Shown: piece after piece, positions 17,137-24,990 of the stretch
How positions within the stretch are numbered: the stretch's first letter is position 1
Layout of the letters: every line of letters starts with the position of its first letter
Assembly: GCF_000422205.1 (NCBI RefSeq)
Contig: NZ_ATHV01000004.1
Location: 186,001-250,000 of the forward strand
Origin: Desulfovibrio sp. X2
Lineage (GTDB): Bacteria > Desulfobacterota > Desulfovibrionia > Desulfovibrionales > Desulfovibrionaceae
DNA length: 64,000 nt
Reading direction: 5' to 3'
The notes under the pieces: generated by a model
Databases searched by the model: none
Seen by the model: only the letters and a program-made list of their open reading frames with translations
What the model was told of the DNA's origin: nothing
Translations under genes and position numbers: made by a program

Positions 17137-20100
17137 CTAGAGCGCCAGCTCCGTGACCTTCTTGGCCTTGCGCACGTTGACGAGGCAGGCCTTGTATTCC
17201 GGGATGGTGGTGTTGGGGTCGGCCACCGAAGGCGTGAGCCTGTTGGTGGAGTCGCCCGTTCCCGGCGTGGTCCAGCCGAAGCAGAACGGCATGCCGACGA
17301 GGTGGACGGTCTTGCCCTGCACCGTGAGCGGCCGCATGCGCACCGTGACCATGGCGATGGCCTCGACGCGTCCGCGGATGCTCTCGATGACCACGGGGTC
17401 GCCGTTCTTGATGCCCCTCTCCTTGGCCAGCTCATGGCTCATCTCGACGTAGAGCTGGGGCTCGGTCTCGAGGAGGTTGGGCACGTTGCGCGTCTCGCCG
17501 CCGCCGCACCAGTGCTCGGTCACGCTGTAGGTGGTGAGCACGATGGGGAAGCGCGGATCCGCTGCCTTGGCGAGCAGGTCCATGTCGCTGTGCACGGACT
17601 TGAAGCACGGACTGTGGAGCTGCCGGGAGAACGGATGGGAGGCCACGGGGGTCTCCACCGGCTCGTAGTGCTCGGAGAACGGTCCGTCCAGGCGGCCGGG
17701 GCCGAAGATCTGCCCGAAGCCGTCCTTGCTCATGATGAAGGGGTACTTGCCCTTGCCCGAGGCCAGCGGCGGCCAGCCGCCGTCCGGCACGTCGCCGACC
17801 CACTTCGCGCCGTCCCAGGCGATGACCGCCTTCTTCGGGCTGTAGGGGTTGCCTGCCGGGTCGACCGAGGCGCGGTTGTAGAGGATGCGGCGGTTGACCG
17901 GCCAGCACCAGGCCCAGTTGGGATACAGCCCGATGGTGGCCTGCATCTGCGTCTGCCTCGGATCGCGGTGCTTGGCCTTGTTGCCGCCCTCCTCGGTGTA
18001 GCCGCCGCAGTACAGCCAGTTGAGGCTCGAGGTCGAGCCGTCGGCCGCGAGCGCCGTGAAGCTCGGCACGAGCTGGCCCTTGGCGTAGACCTTGTCGCCG
18101 ACCTTGGTCTCCCTGGTGAAGCGGCCGTTGATGCGCATGGCGATCTCTTCGGGATCGTAGGCCGCGGGCCAGTCGTGCGACAGCACCTGCTCGGGCAGGG
18201 CGCCGCCCTCCTTGGCGTAGAGCGTGCGCACGCCGTTCATGATGTCCACGACCATCTGGCCGAAGTAGCGGATGTCGCCCGCGGGCTTGATGGCCTCGTA
18301 GTGCCACAGCCACCAGCGGCCGGAGTTGGTCACGGAACCGGCCTTCTCCACGCGGTGCGCGGAGGGCAGGAGGAAGACCTCGGTCTTCACGGTCTTCGGG
18401 TCCACGCCCGGCCTGTGCCAGTTGTCCGTGGTCTCGGTGTGGTGCAGCTCGGCCAGGACCAGCCAGTCCAGCTTGTCCAGGGCCTTCCTGATCTTGTTCG
18501 AGTTGGGCACGCTGTTCATGGGGTTCAGGCCCCAGATGAAGCCGCCCTTGATCTTGCCGTTGTACATGCGGTCGAAGAGGTAGAGGTAGGAGTAGTCCTC
18601 CCCCTTGGCGGTCTTGGGCACGAGGCCGTAGCAGAAGTCGTTCTCCGCCGTGGCCTTGTCGCCGAACCAGCCCTTGAGCAGGCTGGCCATGTACTTGGGC
18701 TTGTTCTGCCACCAGTTGGCGGACTCGGGATCACGGCTCACGGGAGTGTTGGCCTTGTTGTAGTCCGCGAGCGTCGGCCAGGCGTCGATGGGCTGGGCCA
18801 TGTAGCCGGGCACGATGTGGTAGAGCAGGGTGTGATCCGTGGAGCCCTGCACGTTGGGCTCGCCGCGCAGCGCGTTGATGCCGCCGCCGGCCACGCCGAT
18901 GTTGCCGAGCAGGAGCTGCACGATGGCCGCGCTGCGGATGTTCTGCACGCCGGTGGTGTGCTGGGTCCAGCCGAGCGCGTACATGATCGTTCCGGCCTTG
19001 TCGGCCTTGCCCGTGGCGCCGAAGCAGTCGTAGACCTTCCTGAGCGTCTCCTCGGGCACGCCGGTGACCGCGGAGACGTTCTTCAGCGTGTAGCGGCCGT
19101 AGTGCTGCTTCATCAGGTTGAAGACGCAACGCGGGTGCGCGAAGCTCTCGTCGCGCATGGGCACGCCGTCGGCGTCGTTCACGAAGCTCCACTTGCTGCG
19201 GTCGTAGGCCCGCTTGGCCGGGTCGTAGCCCGTGAACAGGCCGTCCTTGAAGCCGTAGGCCTCGCCCACCACGAAGGAGGCGTTGGTGTACTTGGCCACG
19301 TACTCGTGGAAGTACAGGTTGTTGGACAGGATGTAGTTGATCATGCCGCCCATGAAGGCGATGTCCGTGCCCGAGCGCAGGGGGACGTGGTAGTCCGAGC
19401 GCGCCGAGGTGCGGGAGAACTTGGGATCCACGTGCACCACGGTGGCGCCGCGGTCCTTGGCCTTCAGGACCCACTTGAACGAGATCGGATGGTGTTCAGC
19501 GGCATTGCTGCCGATGATGAGGACCGAATCGGCATTCTTGATGTCGATCCAGTGGTTGGTCATTGCGCCGCGTCCGAACGACTCTCCCAGAGCCGCAACA
19601 GTGGCGCTGTGTCAGATGCGCGCCTGGTGGTCCATGTGGACGACACCAAGGCCCTTCATCGCTTGATGCGCTACCGCGCACTCCTCGTTGTCCATGTGGG
19701 AGGTGCCGAGCTGGAAGACGCTCTCCAGCCGGTTGACCGTGTTGCCCTTGCCGTCGCGGGCGATGAAGTCGGCGTCGCGGGTCGCCTTCACGCGGCGCGA
19801 GATGCGCTCGATCATGAAGCCCCAGTCCTTCTCCTCCCACTTGTCCGAGTAGGGGGCGCGGTACAGGGGCTTGGAGAGGCGGTCGTCGTTGCGGCTGAGC
19901 GAGAGCACGGCCGCGCCCTTGGCGCACAGCGAGCCCTGGTTGATGGGGTAGTCCGGGTCACCCTCGGTGCTGACGAGCTTCCCGTCCTTGACGCTGGCCA
20001 CGATGTGGCAGCTCACGGAGCAGAACGGGCAGATCGAGATGACCTCCTTCGCTCCGTCGATCTTCAGTCCGGCGGCGTACGCCTCGGCCGGGCCGAGGTC

Positions 20101-20178
20101 CACGCCGAGCTGACTGAGGCCGATGCAGGCGACACCTGCCCCGGTCAGCTTCATGAAATCCCTTCGCGTCCACTTCAT
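17137..20178 (-). CDS. fdhA: Formate dehydrogenase alpha subunit, selenocysteine, Tat-exported
   Basis: The catalytic subunit oxidises formate to CO2 at a Mo or W bis-MGD site. The 1013-residue product starts MKWTRRDFMKLTGAG, a Tat signal, so the enzyme is periplasmic. A [4Fe-4S] site follows (CPFCSVSC at residues 50-57 and Cys85 in GSLCAKG). An in-frame TGA at 19612-19614 (codon 189) falls in the QARI-U-HSATVAALGESFGRG context, where the family has selenocysteine, so the frame is read through rather than broken. Further on are the MGD-binding segments FGRGAMTNHWIDI and IGSNAAEHHP. AAGGAGG precedes the ATG at 20178. It heads fdhABED; the modE-like gene is upstream. Confidence 0.95.
19579..19595 (-). 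promoter_or_regulatory. Candidate SECIS hairpin of fdhA
   Basis: On the coding strand CGGCTCT-GGG-AGAGTCG forms a 7-bp stem (one G-U pair) that begins 19 bases after the first base of the UGA codon. A G-rich loop and nearby GCTCT resemble bacterial SECIS elements. I did not fold it with software. Confidence 0.55.
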
Positions 20179-20231
20179 GGGAGCCTCCTTGTTGCGCGTC
20201 CGGCGCCCGGAGCGGCTGCCCGGGCGGAAAA

Positions 20232-20251
20232 CCATGCCTATTTTGGCATAA
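20232..20251 (-). promoter_or_regulatory. Palindrome in the fdhA leader, same 20-bp spacing as the modE sites
   Basis: On the minus strand it reads TTATGCC-N6-GGCATGG, 54 bases before the fdhA start. It matches the TTATGYC-N6-GRCATAA pattern seen twice upstream of the modE-like gene, with the last two positions differing. Confidence 0.5.
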
Positions 20252-20294
20252 GCATATCCGGCATCTGGGCTTTTGCAACAAAAATTCAAATATT

Positions 20295-20320
20295 TTAATG
20301 TGTTAAGAATAACACATTAA
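20295..20320. promoter_or_regulatory. 26-bp perfect inverted repeat between modE-like gene and fdhA
   Basis: TTAATGTGTTA and TAACACATTAA surround AGAA in an AT-rich island that is unusual for this genome. It includes the TAA stop of the modE-like gene (20317-20319) and lies 117 bases before fdhA. It may be an operator for fdhA or a transcript-end hairpin for modE; a clear T-run is absent. Confidence 0.6.
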
Positions 20321-20799
20321 CGGCTCCCCGAAGCCGCGCGCACCATCCTCTCGGGCGACCGGCGGGAGAAGGGGTCCTCCTTGCGGGCCTCGCGGGGCGC
20401 GTCCTGCAGGGCCCGGGAGGCGTCCTGCCCCTTGGGCGCCCGGTAGCGCTCGGCGTCGTAGGGGAAGATCTCCCTGGCCCGGGCCACGGCGCGGGTCTCC
20501 ACGTCCGCGTACCAGTCGCGGAAGTTCTCCACGAGGAGCTTGCCGAACTCGGTCAGGCGGTAGCCGCCGCGGTTGCCCGCGGGCTTCTCGATCAGGCTGA
20601 AGCCGATGATCTTCTCGGTCTTCCTGATCTTGCCCCAGGCGGCGCGGTACGACATGCCCAGGCGGTCCGCGGCGGCCCGAAGCGAGCCGAGCTCGTCCAC
20701 GAGCTCGAGAAGCTGCACCCGCCCGACGCCGAAGAAGACGCCCTCGTCGGTCTCCAGCCACATGTGCAGCCGCACCACCGGCCGCTCCCTTCCGCTCAT
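20317..20799 (-). CDS. ModE-type winged-helix regulator without a molybdate-binding domain
   Basis: The 160-residue protein has a ModE/LysR-type helix-turn-helix: VQLLELVDELGSLRAAADRLGMSYRAAWGKIRKTEKIIG followed by GGYRLTEFGKLLVENF as wing and dimer helix. The C-terminal 60 residues show no TOBE/MOP (molybdate-binding) fold, so it is the short ModE-N type. I choose the ATG at 20799 with GGAGG upstream; the open frame continues further 5' but would put the palindromes inside the gene. It precedes fdhA on the same strand and has two palindromes in its own leader, so regulation of itself and of formate dehydrogenase by Mo, W or another signal is the likely role. Confidence 0.85.
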   Translation of the reverse strand: MSGRERPVVRLHMWLETDEGVFFGVGRVQLLELVDELGSLRAAADRLGMSYRAAWGKIRKTEKIIGFSLIEKPAGNRGGYRLTEFGKLLVENFRDWYADVETRAVARAREIFPYDAERYRAPKGQDASRALQDAPREARKEDPFSRRSPERMVRAASGSR

Positions 20800-20840
20800 G
20801 CCTGCCTCCTCCCCCGCCTGTGCGAGGGGTGGACGATCAA

Positions 20841-20860
20841 TTATGTCTTCCATGACATAA
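20841..20860 (-). promoter_or_regulatory. Palindrome TTATGTC-N6-GACATAA upstream of modE-like gene (site 1)
   Basis: A perfect 7-bp-arm inverted repeat centred 52 bases before the start of the modE-like gene. It shares half-sites and spacing with the site at 20902. Confidence 0.6.
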
Positions 20861-20901
20861 CGACTACCCTCGCCTCCCGGCACAAGCCAAGAAAAGCCTC
20901 A

Positions 20902-20921
20902 TTATGTCAGATTTGACACAA
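20902..20921 (-). promoter_or_regulatory. Palindrome TTATGTCA-N4-TGACACAA upstream of modE-like gene (site 2)
   Basis: Second copy of the same 20-bp element, with one mismatch between arms, 42 bases further upstream of the modE-like gene than site 1. The pair suggests cooperative autoregulation. Confidence 0.6.
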
Positions 20922-21055
20922 TATAGCCCGCGAAGGCCCGCCCCTCAAGGCTTTGTGGACTTCTCCACTTTCCGTGGATCGACGCGACACGGGAGAGGAA
21001 AAACAGGTGACTGTCAACTGCTCGAATATGCTCAAAAAAACAGCAATCCATCACT

Positions 21056-21071
21056 TGGCCCGATCATTGCT
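21056..21071 (+). promoter_or_regulatory. Sigma-54-type promoter of the tad genes
   Basis: TGGCCCG-N4-TTGCT matches the sigma-54 consensus TGGCACG-N4-TTGCW with one mismatch, and the GG and GC doublets are spaced by exactly 10 bases. The first tadE ATG is 44 bases downstream, with AGGAAG as ribosome site. The rest of the 315-bp gap holds the palindromes above and no gene. Confidence 0.65.
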
Positions 21072-21114
21072 CTCATGCCCATAGACCATTTCTATTGGAC
21101 AGGAAGCGAGCACC

Positions 21115-21591
21115 ATGACCCTGCCGACCACGCCTCGAACCCGCACGACAGCCCCCGACGAAGGACGCAGCCGCCCGCGGCGCGGCCTGTTCCGGTCCGA
21201 GCGCGGCTTGTCTCGTTCGGAGCGCGGCTTCGCCGCGGTGGAAACCGCCCTGCTCCTGCCCGTGTTCATCCTGCTCTTCATGGGCGTCATAGACTTCGGC
21301 CGCCTCTTCTGGACGCAGAACACGGTCACGGCCGCGGCCGAGGAAGGCGCGCGCATGGCCGTGCTCACGGACACGAGCGACGACGAGGTCATGCAGACGG
21401 TGAAGGACTATCTGAAGAACGGCGGCATCGAGGAGCCGCCGACCATCGAGATCGGCGCCCGCGTCCCGGACCAGCCCGTGTCCGTGAAGGTCAGCGTGGG
21501 CTTCTCCTTCATGACCCTGCTGCACTCCCTGACGAGCCTCGTGGACATCGACCGGGTGACCTCGACCGCGGTCATGGTCCATGAAAGGTAG
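21115..21591 (+). CDS. TadE-like pseudopilin
   Basis: The 158-residue product has a basic N-terminus, then a single hydrophobic helix in the TadE pattern FAAVETALLLPVFILLFMGVID followed by FGRLFWTQNTVTAAAEEGARMA. The Glu in AAVETALL is at the +5 position of the type IV pilin-like signal, so it is probably processed by a prepilin peptidase. TadE-type proteins are minor components of Flp (Tad) pilus secretion systems. Two RSERG repeats precede the helix. The gene is the first of a three-gene unit; no tadA ATPase or tadC is in the window, so the rest of the system must lie elsewhere if it exists. Confidence 0.85.
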   Translation: MTLPTTPRTRTTAPDEGRSRPRRGLFRSERGLSRSERGFAAVETALLLPVFILLFMGVIDFGRLFWTQNTVTAAAEEGARMAVLTDTSDDEVMQTVKDYLKNGGIEEPPTIEIGARVPDQPVSVKVSVGFSFMTLLHSLTSLVDIDRVTSTAVMVHER

Positions 21592-21598
21592 GCGGACC

Positions 21599-22012
21599 AT
21601 GCGCGCGATCGTCTCGAACATCCTTCGCCGCCTGCGGCGCTCGGAGCGGGGCAGCGTCACCGTGGAATTCGCCGTGACCCTGGCCTTCCTGGTCTTCCCG
21701 CTGTTCATCGGAACCATCGACCTCTCCCGACTGATGCACGCCGACAACATCCTCACGCGCACCGCGCGCGAGGCCGTGGTCGTGGCCAGCCGGGGCGGCG
21801 ACGCGGCCGGGATCGCCAGGACCATCGTGCAGAGCGCCGGGCTCTCGCCCAGCCTGCTCACCGTGAGCGTGACCTCGGCCCCGGACGCCTCGGTTTCCGG
21901 GACCAGCGTGCGCGTGGAGCTCGGCTACGACCTGAACGGCTTCGCGCTCTTCGCGGCCGACGTGTTCATGCCGGACGGGCTCAAGGCCGTGGCCGAAGCG
22001 AGGAAGGAATGA
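21599..22012 (+). CDS. Second TadE-like pseudopilin (TadE/TadF type)
   Basis: The 137-residue protein resembles the first TadE gene: RRSERGSVTVEFAVTLAFLVFPLFIGTIDLSRLMHADNILTRTAREA. The Glu in TVEFAV is at the conserved +5 position. The ATG at 21599 follows AGGTAGG; an in-frame ATG at 21581, inside the preceding gene, would add six residues. Its stop overlaps the next ATG (ATGA), so translation of the tad genes is coupled. It is likely a minor pilin of the same apparatus. Confidence 0.82.
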   Translation: MRAIVSNILRRLRRSERGSVTVEFAVTLAFLVFPLFIGTIDLSRLMHADNILTRTAREAVVVASRGGDAAGIARTIVQSAGLSPSLLTVSVTSAPDASVSGTSVRVELGYDLNGFALFAADVFMPDGLKAVAEARKE

Positions 22013-23202
22013 ACGAAGCCGCCCGCAGAATAGTAAGCGTCCTCGCCCGCCTGCACAGCGACGAGCGCGGCGTGGGAGCCCTCCTGCTCGGCCTGACCGC
22101 CGTGGCCATCATCGGCTTCGCGGCCCTGGCCGTGGACCTCGGCTGGATGCAGTTCACGCGGAGCAGGCTGCAGACCTCGGCCGACGTGGGCGCCCTGGCA
22201 GGAGCGGGCAGTCTGCTCTCCAAGGGCGACGACCTCGCCGCCGTGCGCTCGGTGGCCCAAAGCTACGCCCGCCGCAACCTGATCGCCGAGGACAAGCCCG
22301 CCGCGGCGGTCGGGGACGGCGACGTGACCTTCTACCACGACGGCACCCCGGTCTCGTCCGGCGCGGACCAGGTGGAGGTCCGGGTGACGCTCTCGACCGA
22401 GCGGAAGAACGCCCTGAACCTCTTCTTCGCCAGGGCCATCGGCACCTCGAACGCGGACGTCAGCGCCTCGGCCAGGGCGGGCCTCGTCGGCACCTGCTCG
22501 AGCGAGTGCCTGAAGCCCTTCACCATCCCGGCCAAGTTCACCTGGGACGACACCTGCGACCCCGATCCCAAGCTCAGGAACAACGGTCGGCTCGACACGG
22601 GCAGCAGCTGCGAGATGGCCTCGGTCCAGGTGCCCGGCTACACCGACGCGGACGCGGGCACGCAGGTCGTGCTCAAGCCCAAGGACCCGAGCGACGCCGT
22701 GGTGCCGAGCTTCTACAACCTCATCGACTTCCCGCCCGTGAACAAGGGCAACCCGGTGACCGGCGGCGACGCGGTGCGCGAGAACATCGCCGGGTGCTCC
22801 GGCTCGAACGCCACGGTCGTCGAACCCAACGACGAGGTGCAGATCGAGCCCGGCAGCACCAACGGCCCGGTCAAGCAGGGCATCGCCGACCTCGTGGCCC
22901 AGGATCCCACGGCGCACTGGGACAGCGCCACCAACAGCATCCAGGGCAGCGCCTTCTCCAACCCCCTGGACAGCCCGCGCGTGTCCCTGCTCGGCTTCTA
23001 CGACCCCAAGCGGCCGCCCGTCTCGGGCCGCAACACCCTGTTCATCGCCCAGGTCGGCGCCATCTTTATCGAGGGCATCGACGGCAACGGCAACGTCACG
23101 GCCCGCTTCGTGCGCGCCATGGCCGACTCGCCCACGGACTCCGGCGGCGACTGCCTGCTCAAGGTCAGCCGCATGCTGCGCGACTCGAGCCGCGGCGGCT
23201 AG
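22009..23202 (+). CDS. TadG-like pilus assembly protein
   Basis: The 397-residue product has the TadG-type N-terminus with one hydrophobic helix (GVGALLLGLTAVAIIGFAALAVDLGWMQFTRSRLQTSADVGALAGAG) and a long exported C-terminal part with six or more cysteines. TadG proteins are minor Flp pilus components or anchors. No von Willebrand A domain with a complete MIDAS motif could be seen, unlike some TadG proteins. It starts within the preceding gene's stop codon and ends the three-gene unit. The substrate-facing region is unusual in composition (Ser-, Asn-, Pro-rich) and its role is unknown. Confidence 0.8.
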   Translation: MNEAARRIVSVLARLHSDERGVGALLLGLTAVAIIGFAALAVDLGWMQFTRSRLQTSADVGALAGAGSLLSKGDDLAAVRSVAQSYARRNLIAEDKPAAAVGDGDVTFYHDGTPVSSGADQVEVRVTLSTERKNALNLFFARAIGTSNADVSASARAGLVGTCSSECLKPFTIPAKFTWDDTCDPDPKLRNNGRLDTGSSCEMASVQVPGYTDADAGTQVVLKPKDPSDAVVPSFYNLIDFPPVNKGNPVTGGDAVRENIAGCSGSNATVVEPNDEVQIEPGSTNGPVKQGIADLVAQDPTAHWDSATNSIQGSAFSNPLDSPRVSLLGFYDPKRPPVSGRNTLFIAQVGAIFIEGIDGNGNVTARFVRAMADSPTDSGGDCLLKVSRMLRDSSRGG

Positions 23203-23275
23203 CCGCGGCCCGGGCCGGGCGACGCCTGCCCGGAAATCGCCAAAAAATCTCGGATCGAACGCGAAGGGATGCGCC

Positions 23276-24895
23276 TTAGGGGCGCACGGGGAGGTCCTGC
23301 GCCAAGGGCCCCGGGAAGGTCGCGGCCACGTGGCGCGCGGCCACCACGCGGCCCGCGGCGCAGGCCACGAACTCGTTCAGCTCGGGCAGCGAGGTCTGGG
23401 CGTTGAAGCGGCCGAGGTGCGGCCCGGTGGGCAGGGAGATGTCCTCGCGGCCCTGCTCCAGCGCGCGGGCGCGCGCGGGCTCCATGCCGCGCGAGACGAG
23501 GAAGGCCTCGAAGCCCGCGCGGTCCAGCCGCCCCTGGTCCTCCACGCGGAAGAGCTCGTCCATGTAGCGGTCCACGCCCATCTCCTCGGCCATGCGCGCG
23601 GCCAGGTGCGCCGCGTCGAAGGGCAGCGCGCCCGTGTGCGGCCTGCCCGAGAAGCCGTGGCAGAGCTCGCGGAATATCCCGCCCAGGAGTCCGGCCAGGA
23701 AGTCCTCGTCGAAGAGGTGGCGCGCGTCGGCCGGGCGGCCTTCCGCGTCCTGGCCGCGAAGCGCCCGGTCGCCCGCGCGAAACCAGCTTCCGGCCACGAG
23801 CAGCAGGCCGAGGAGCGCGTTGCCCAGCGCCTTGTAGAGGGACTGGCCGCCGCCGCGAAGCGCCCGCAGGTGCTCCAGGTCGCGCAGGCCTGAGGCGCCG
23901 AAGTTCGGGTGGCGGCAGGAGCCCAGCCACTGGTCCAGCCGCCCCATGCGCCGCCAGTCGTAGACGCCCTGGTCGCCGCGCCGCCCCTGCGCCGTGCGGT
24001 TGTGGAAGAGCGGGATGGGGTCGTCGTGCACGATGCCGCGCCCCGCCAGCGCGCCGAAGAGGTGCGCGGCGCGCGGCAGCATCTCGGCCAGCTCCGCGCG
24101 GCCTGGCCTGCCGCCCCCGGGCAGCTCGTTGGGGTAGTGGAAATATCCGGCCGGGGCCAGGAAGGCCAGGGCCAGCCCCTCGGGATGGAGACCGGCCTCG
24201 GGCGCCCCGTCTTCTCCGGGGGCGCCGCGCAGGCGCAGCAGGGGGCAGCCGTGCACGGAAAGGGGCCTGGGCACCTCGAAGCGCACCGCGAAGGACTCTC
24301 CGGCCAGCCGCTCCATCCAGGCCGCCTCCAGCGCCAGGCCCGCGCCGTCCTCGTCCGCCCGGGCGCGCTTGACCACCAGCAGTTCCCCGCTCGAAGTCTT
24401 CCAGACCAGGCTGCGCCCCTCGCGGCGCGGCGCGGTGCGCGCATCGGCCCCGGCCGGGACACCGGCCAGGGCGCAGAGCGCGGCCGCGTCCGTCTCGGGC
24501 GCTGCCGCGGGATCGCAGGGGCTCACACCCCGGCCCGCCGGGGCCGCGGGCAGCCCGCCCAGGACCCCGGCCACGGCCAGGCGCGCCTTGCGCGTGCCCT
24601 CGCGCAGCATGGCGTCGAGCACGGACAGGGCGCGCGCGGCGAGCGGCCCGGGCGTGCCGGGCCGCAGAAGGCAGGCCAGCCCCTGGGCCGCCTCGCGGTA
24701 CAGGTGGTGCGCGTTTCTCTGCGCGTCGTGGGCGAAGTTGGTGAGGATCGTTTCGAGCGCGTACAGGCTCCGCTCGGGCAGGGCGGCGCCCTCGCGCTCG
24801 GCCTCGGCGCGCAGCTCGCGGGCGTTCAGCCAGGTGACGGTGAAGTCGCGCTGCACGGCGCGCGTGGCGGGGTCGACGTCCGGAAAGTAGTGCAC
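23276..24895 (-). CDS. Kinase-fold protein, possibly SidJ-related pseudokinase
   Basis: The 539-residue protein has a helical N-terminal domain (residues 1-130), then kinase-like elements: a strand with Lys176 in LLVVKRARADEDG, Glu190 in ALEAAWMERL, a catalytic-loop-like GIVHDDPIPLFHN (His290, Asp292, Asn299) and YDWRRMGRLDQW (Asp313) in the DFG position. The spacing of Asp292 to Asn299 is longer than the usual five residues. From memory this resembles the SidJ-related family seen in Desulfovibrio, whose Legionella member is a kinase-fold polyglutamylase; that link is uncertain. There is no signal peptide or membrane helix. It is the last gene before the tad unit on the opposite strand; an aminoglycoside or lipopolysaccharide kinase is an alternative. 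Confidence 0.6.
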   Translation of the reverse strand: MHYFPDVDPATRAVQRDFTVTWLNARELRAEAEREGAALPERSLYALETILTNFAHDAQRNAHHLYREAAQGLACLLRPGTPGPLAARALSVLDAMLREGTRKARLAVAGVLGGLPAAPAGRGVSPCDPAAAPETDAAALCALAGVPAGADARTAPRREGRSLVWKTSSGELLVVKRARADEDGAGLALEAAWMERLAGESFAVRFEVPRPLSVHGCPLLRLRGAPGEDGAPEAGLHPEGLALAFLAPAGYFHYPNELPGGGRPGRAELAEMLPRAAHLFGALAGRGIVHDDPIPLFHNRTAQGRRGDQGVYDWRRMGRLDQWLGSCRHPNFGASGLRDLEHLRALRGGGQSLYKALGNALLGLLLVAGSWFRAGDRALRGQDAEGRPADARHLFDEDFLAGLLGGIFRELCHGFSGRPHTGALPFDAAHLAARMAEEMGVDRYMDELFRVEDQGRLDRAGFEAFLVSRGMEPARARALEQGREDISLPTGPHLGRFNAQTSLPELNEFVACAAGRVVAARHVAATFPGPLAQDLPVRP

Positions 24896-24990
24896 GGCTG
24901 AGCAGCTACCCTATCCGGCGCGCGAAGGCCAGCCCGGCGGCGCCCGGCGGCCGCCGTATCCAGGGCGGCCGGTCCGCCCCCTGCCCTTGC

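Noticed and set aside
19612..19614. Frameshift or nonsense mutation splitting fdhA
   Set aside because: The TGA is in the conserved selenocysteine position and reading continues in the same frame with full homology-like motifs.
16960..20298. An 1112-codon plus-strand frame antisense to the fdh genes
   Set aside because: No ribosome site or recognisable domain; it shadows fdhA.
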